DNA of 64,000 nt from Micromonospora musae (GTDB lineage Bacteria; Actinomycetota; Actinomycetes; Mycobacteriales; Micromonosporaceae). Location: contig NZ_RAZT01000003.1 in NCBI RefSeq assembly GCF_003626635.1, positions 496,001 to 560,000 on the forward strand, read 5' to 3'. The notes below the pieces were generated by a model. That model did not search any database. It was not told the DNA's origin and saw only the letters and a program-made list of their open reading frames with translations. The position numbers were made by a program, and so were the translations under genes. Positions 61,750-64,000 of the stretch are shown piece by piece. Position 1 is the stretch's first letter; the number at the start of each line of letters is the position of its first letter.

Positions 61750-61770
61750 CCCGGCGGCGGTTCCGCCGGG
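61750..61770. terminator. Hairpin downstream of the DUF3052 gene
   Basis: CCCGGCGG (61750-61757), loop CGGTT, CCGCCGGG (61763-61770). It follows the minus-strand DUF3052 stop by about 50 nt and precedes the peroxiredoxin gene. Confidence 0.6.
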
Positions 61771-61821
61771 CGACCGGGTGGCCGTTCGTCGTCCCCGGGG
61801 AGGCGACGGGCGGCTGGTGGG

Positions 61822-62259
61822 CTACTTCTTGCTCTTGGCCCCCCGGCGCAGGACGAGGCGCGCGGCGCTCCAGTCCCGGCCGGCGTTGACCGTCGAGGTC
61901 TGCTGGAGGCCGGCGGTGGGGGCGGACTCGGCGATCTCGCTCGGCTCGACGTGTCCGTCGCGCCCCGCCTTCGGCGTGAGCAGCCACACGACCCCGTTGT
62001 CGGCCAGCGGGCCGAGGGCGTCGACGAGCAGTTCGAAGAGATCACCGTCGCCGTCGCGGTACCAGACGAGCACCGCGTCGACCACCTCGTCGGTGTCCTC
62101 GTCGACGAGATCTCCAGAGCGGTCAGTCAGGGCCTCACGGAGGTCGTGGTCGACGTCGTCGTCGTACCCCATCTCCATGACGACCATCCCCGGCTCGATT
62201 CCGAACCGGTCCGCCAGGCTGCGTACCCCGTCGGCGGCCTGACCAGCGGTCGCGCTCAC
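61822..62259 (-). CDS. DUF3052 protein
   Basis: 145 residues from GTG 62259 (AGGAGG upstream). LADRFGIEPGMVVMEMGYDD is the conserved DUF3052 start; DAVLVWYRDGDGDLFELLVD and NGVVWLLTPKAGRDGHVEPS follow, ending AARLVLRRGAKSKK. Widespread in actinobacteria, where it is often found beside pyruvate dehydrogenase E1 (aceE) and ahpE, as here with a 2-oxoacid dehydrogenase. Function unknown. Confidence 0.9.
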   Translation of the reverse strand: MSATAGQAADGVRSLADRFGIEPGMVVMEMGYDDDVDHDLREALTDRSGDLVDEDTDEVVDAVLVWYRDGDGDLFELLVDALGPLADNGVVWLLTPKAGRDGHVEPSEIAESAPTAGLQQTSTVNAGRDWSAARLVLRRGAKSKK

Positions 62260-62369
62260 TGTCGCGTGCCTCCTCATCTCGTCCCTGCGCGACGCCGGTT
62301 CGGCGCCGTCAGGCAAAGTCCACACAGTTGTGCCTCCCCGCGCAAGTGGCGCACCGGGTGGAACGGAAT

Positions 62370-64000
62370 TTACCGTGCCAGGAGAGTGCGGGCACCCTGG
62401 GTAATGGCTTCTTCAGAGACCAGAACCTGACGCGCGGCCGGACCTAATGGTACAAACGAGTCAACTCCGGCTACTCGCCGCGCCGCACCGACATATCCGG
62501 CATCGACCAGTGCGGCGAGCACGCCCTCGCCGACCCCGCCGGAGCGGCGCGTCTCGTCCACCACCAGCACCCGCCCGGTCGCCGAGGCCTCCCGCATGAT
62601 GTCCGCCACCGGCAGCGGGGCGAGCCAGCGCAGGTCCACCACCCGGGTGCCGACCCCCTCGTCGGCGAGCACCGCCGCCGCCCGCAGCGACAGGCGAACG
62701 CCGTTACCGAACGTGATGATCGTCAGATCCTCGGCGGACCCCACTCCGTACACCCGGGCCCGCCCGATCGGCACGTGCCCGCTCGCCCAGGCGCCCGGCT
62801 CCGCGTAGCCGGCGAGCCACTCGCCGTCGCCCTCGGTGTAGAGGTCCCGGGTGTGGTAGAGCGCGATCGGCTCCAGGAAGACGCAGACGCTGCCGTCCAC
62901 CGCCGCGCTGGCCAGGCAGGTACGCAGCATGGGCGCGGCGTCGTCCGGCCGCGCCGGCACCGCGATCACCAGACCGGGAACGTCCCGGAGTACGGCCACC
63001 GAGTTGTCGTTGTGGAAGTGCCCGCCGAAGCCCTCCTGGTACGCCAGGCCGGCCACCCGCACCACCATCGGATTGCGGTACGCCCCCTGGGAGAAGAACT
63101 GCATGGTGGCCGCCTCGCCGCGCAGCTGGTCCTCGGCGTTGTGCAGGTACGCCAGGTACTGGATCTCGGGCACCGGCAGCATTCCGGCCAGCCCGGCGCC
63201 CAACCCGAGCCCGAGCACCGACGTCTCGTCGAGCAGGGTGTCGAAGACCCGGGCCGGCCCGAAGCGGTCGCGCAGCCCCTTCGTCACCCCGTACACGCCG
63301 CCCTTCGCGGCCACGTCCTCGCCGAAGACCGCCATCTCCTCGTGGTCGAGCATTCCGTCGCTGAGCGCCGCGTTGATGCTCTGCGCCAGCGTCAACGGCC
63401 CGGCCAGCTCCGGGAGCCGGCCGCCGAACGTCGCGTCGCGGGCCGCCGCGCCCGGGCCCGCGGCCCGCGCGGCGGCCTCGGCCACCGCCCTGGCCAGCCG
63501 CGCCGGCCGCCGGGGGGCCAGCGGCGCGACCACGTCGGCCGCGCCCGTCAGCTTCGGCTCGCCGATCACCACCTCGGCGACGCGGCGCACCAGCCAGCCG
63601 ATCTCGTCGTACCGGGCCAGCAGCTCCTCGCCACCGGCCACTCCCGCCTCGACCAGCAGCCGCGCCGTGGCCGCCACCGGATCCCGGTCGAGGTCCCTGG
63701 CGAGCTCCGCCGGGCTGCGGTACGCCGTCTCGGCGTCCGCGCCCGCGTGCCCCATCAGCCGGACCGTACGCAGGTGCAGGACCGCCGGGCGCCGGTGCCG
63801 GCGCACCCAGGCGGCCGCCTCTTCCGCCGCCGTGTACGCCCGCACCGGGTCGCTGCCGTCGGCGGCGAAGTAGCGGATGCCCGGCTTGGACCGCAGGGCC
63901 GCCTCCACCCAGCCCTGCGGCGTCCGAACGCTGATGCCGAGGCCGTTGTCCTCGCAGACGAAGAGCACCGGGATGCGCAGGCCGGTGTGGTCGTACCAGC
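62370..64000 (-). CDS. 2-oxoacid dehydrogenase E1, fused alpha/beta (partial, runs off right edge)
   Basis: At least 542 residues; the 5' end is beyond the window (coding continues to 64,000 as WYDHTGLRIPVLFVCEDNG). The N-terminal visible part is the end of an E1-alpha TPP-binding domain (VLHLRTVRLMGHAGADAETA). It is joined to a complete E1-beta (MAVFGEDVAAKGGVYGVTKG, FDTLLDETSVLGLGLGAGLA, HNAEDQLRGEAATMQFFSQG, and the C-terminal transketolase domain RVVDLRWLAPLPVADIMREA). Such fusions oxidise pyruvate, branched-chain or related oxoacids together with E2/E3. The oxoacid is not identifiable here. Confidence 0.9.
   Translation of the reverse strand, partial: WYDHTGLRIPVLFVCEDNGLGISVRTPQGWVEAALRSKPGIRYFAADGSDPVRAYTAAEEAAAWVRRHRRPAVLHLRTVRLMGHAGADAETAYRSPAELARDLDRDPVAATARLLVEAGVAGGEELLARYDEIGWLVRRVAEVVIGEPKLTGAADVVAPLAPRRPARLARAVAEAAARAAGPGAAARDATFGGRLPELAGPLTLAQSINAALSDGMLDHEEMAVFGEDVAAKGGVYGVTKGLRDRFGPARVFDTLLDETSVLGLGLGAGLAGMLPVPEIQYLAYLHNAEDQLRGEAATMQFFSQGAYRNPMVVRVAGLAYQEGFGGHFHNDNSVAVLRDVPGLVIAVPARPDDAAPMLRTCLASAAVDGSVCVFLEPIALYHTRDLYTEGDGEWLAGYAEPGAWASGHVPIGRARVYGVGSAEDLTIITFGNGVRLSLRAAAVLADEGVGTRVVDLRWLAPLPVADIMREASATGRVLVVDETRRSGGVGEGVLAALVDAGYVGAARRVAGVDSFVPLGPAARQVLVSEEAITQGARTLLAR

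Overview
This 64 kb window is very GC-rich DNA from an actinobacterium, most probably a member of the Micromonosporaceae (Micromonospora-like). The reasons are the codon bias, the gene complement (GlnE, GlnA2, F420:NADP oxidoreductase, DinB/mycothiol-transferase-like proteins, a histone-H1-like Lys/Ala-rich protein, WYL regulator), and gene order. The sets glnE/glnA2/panB (1.7-14.2 kb) and RNase H-phosphatase/zinc-ribbon/Nif3 (35-38 kb) follow the order known from the mycobacterial glnA1-glnE-glnA2-panB to Rv2228c-Rv2230c neighbourhood, with about 20 kb of other DNA between them. The genus is inference; no marker gene proves it.

Layout. 0-16.8 kb: two membrane proteins, nitrogen control (glnE, glutamine amidotransferase, glnA2), LD-carboxypeptidase, a virginiamycin-lyase-like beta-propeller, a small secreted protein, VOC and WYL genes, nadE, panB, F420 oxidoreductase and an RNB exoribonuclease. 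17-20.2 kb: histone-like protein, Nudix hydrolase, and a divergent FusB-type EF-G-binding protein/TetR pair sharing an operator.

20.24-26.72 kb is an accessory island inserted at the 3' end of the RNase P RNA gene (rnpB, minus strand, about 26.69-27.12 kb). A 34-bp exact copy of the rnpB 3' end at 20,896-20,929 and at 26,689-26,722 marks attL and attR. 9-bp iterons (CAGGGCGTC) lie just inside both ends, and a third 16-bp core remnant at 20,244 suggests tandem accretion. The island carries a doubly broken tyrosine recombinase, an AlpA-like excisionase, a run of small genes, and a two-gene cargo with unusually low GC: a DUF4365 (PD-(D/E)XK-like) protein translationally coupled to an unrecognised 387-aa partner. 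This module is the best candidate in the window for an undescribed (possibly anti-phage) system.

27-41 kb: TauE/SafE permease; MFS/MarR pair with a nested palindromic operator; MctP-type symporter with its DUF3311 partner; secreted M14 carboxypeptidase; the RNase H/zinc-ribbon/Nif3/flavoprotein block; and a divergent XRE regulator/PrimPol-like pair. 42-64 kb: SWIM/SNF2 helicase pair, DinB proteins, pyruvyl transferase, TetR/GNAT against a DHFR-like reductase, a glycosyltransferase operon, SDR, APH/GNAT overlap, SanA-like protein, ArsR-type regulator/MFS operon, DUF2218-GNAT fusion, tRNA-Val(TAC), AhpE peroxiredoxin, DUF3052, and a fused-subunit 2-oxoacid dehydrogenase E1 running off the right edge.

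Two related 165/166-bp non-coding inverted-repeat elements (14.2 and 54.3 kb) both begin at the CTAG that contains the upstream gene's stop codon. Their terminal inverted repeats differ between copies but stay self-complementary. Convergent gene pairs are generally separated by strong perfect hairpins.
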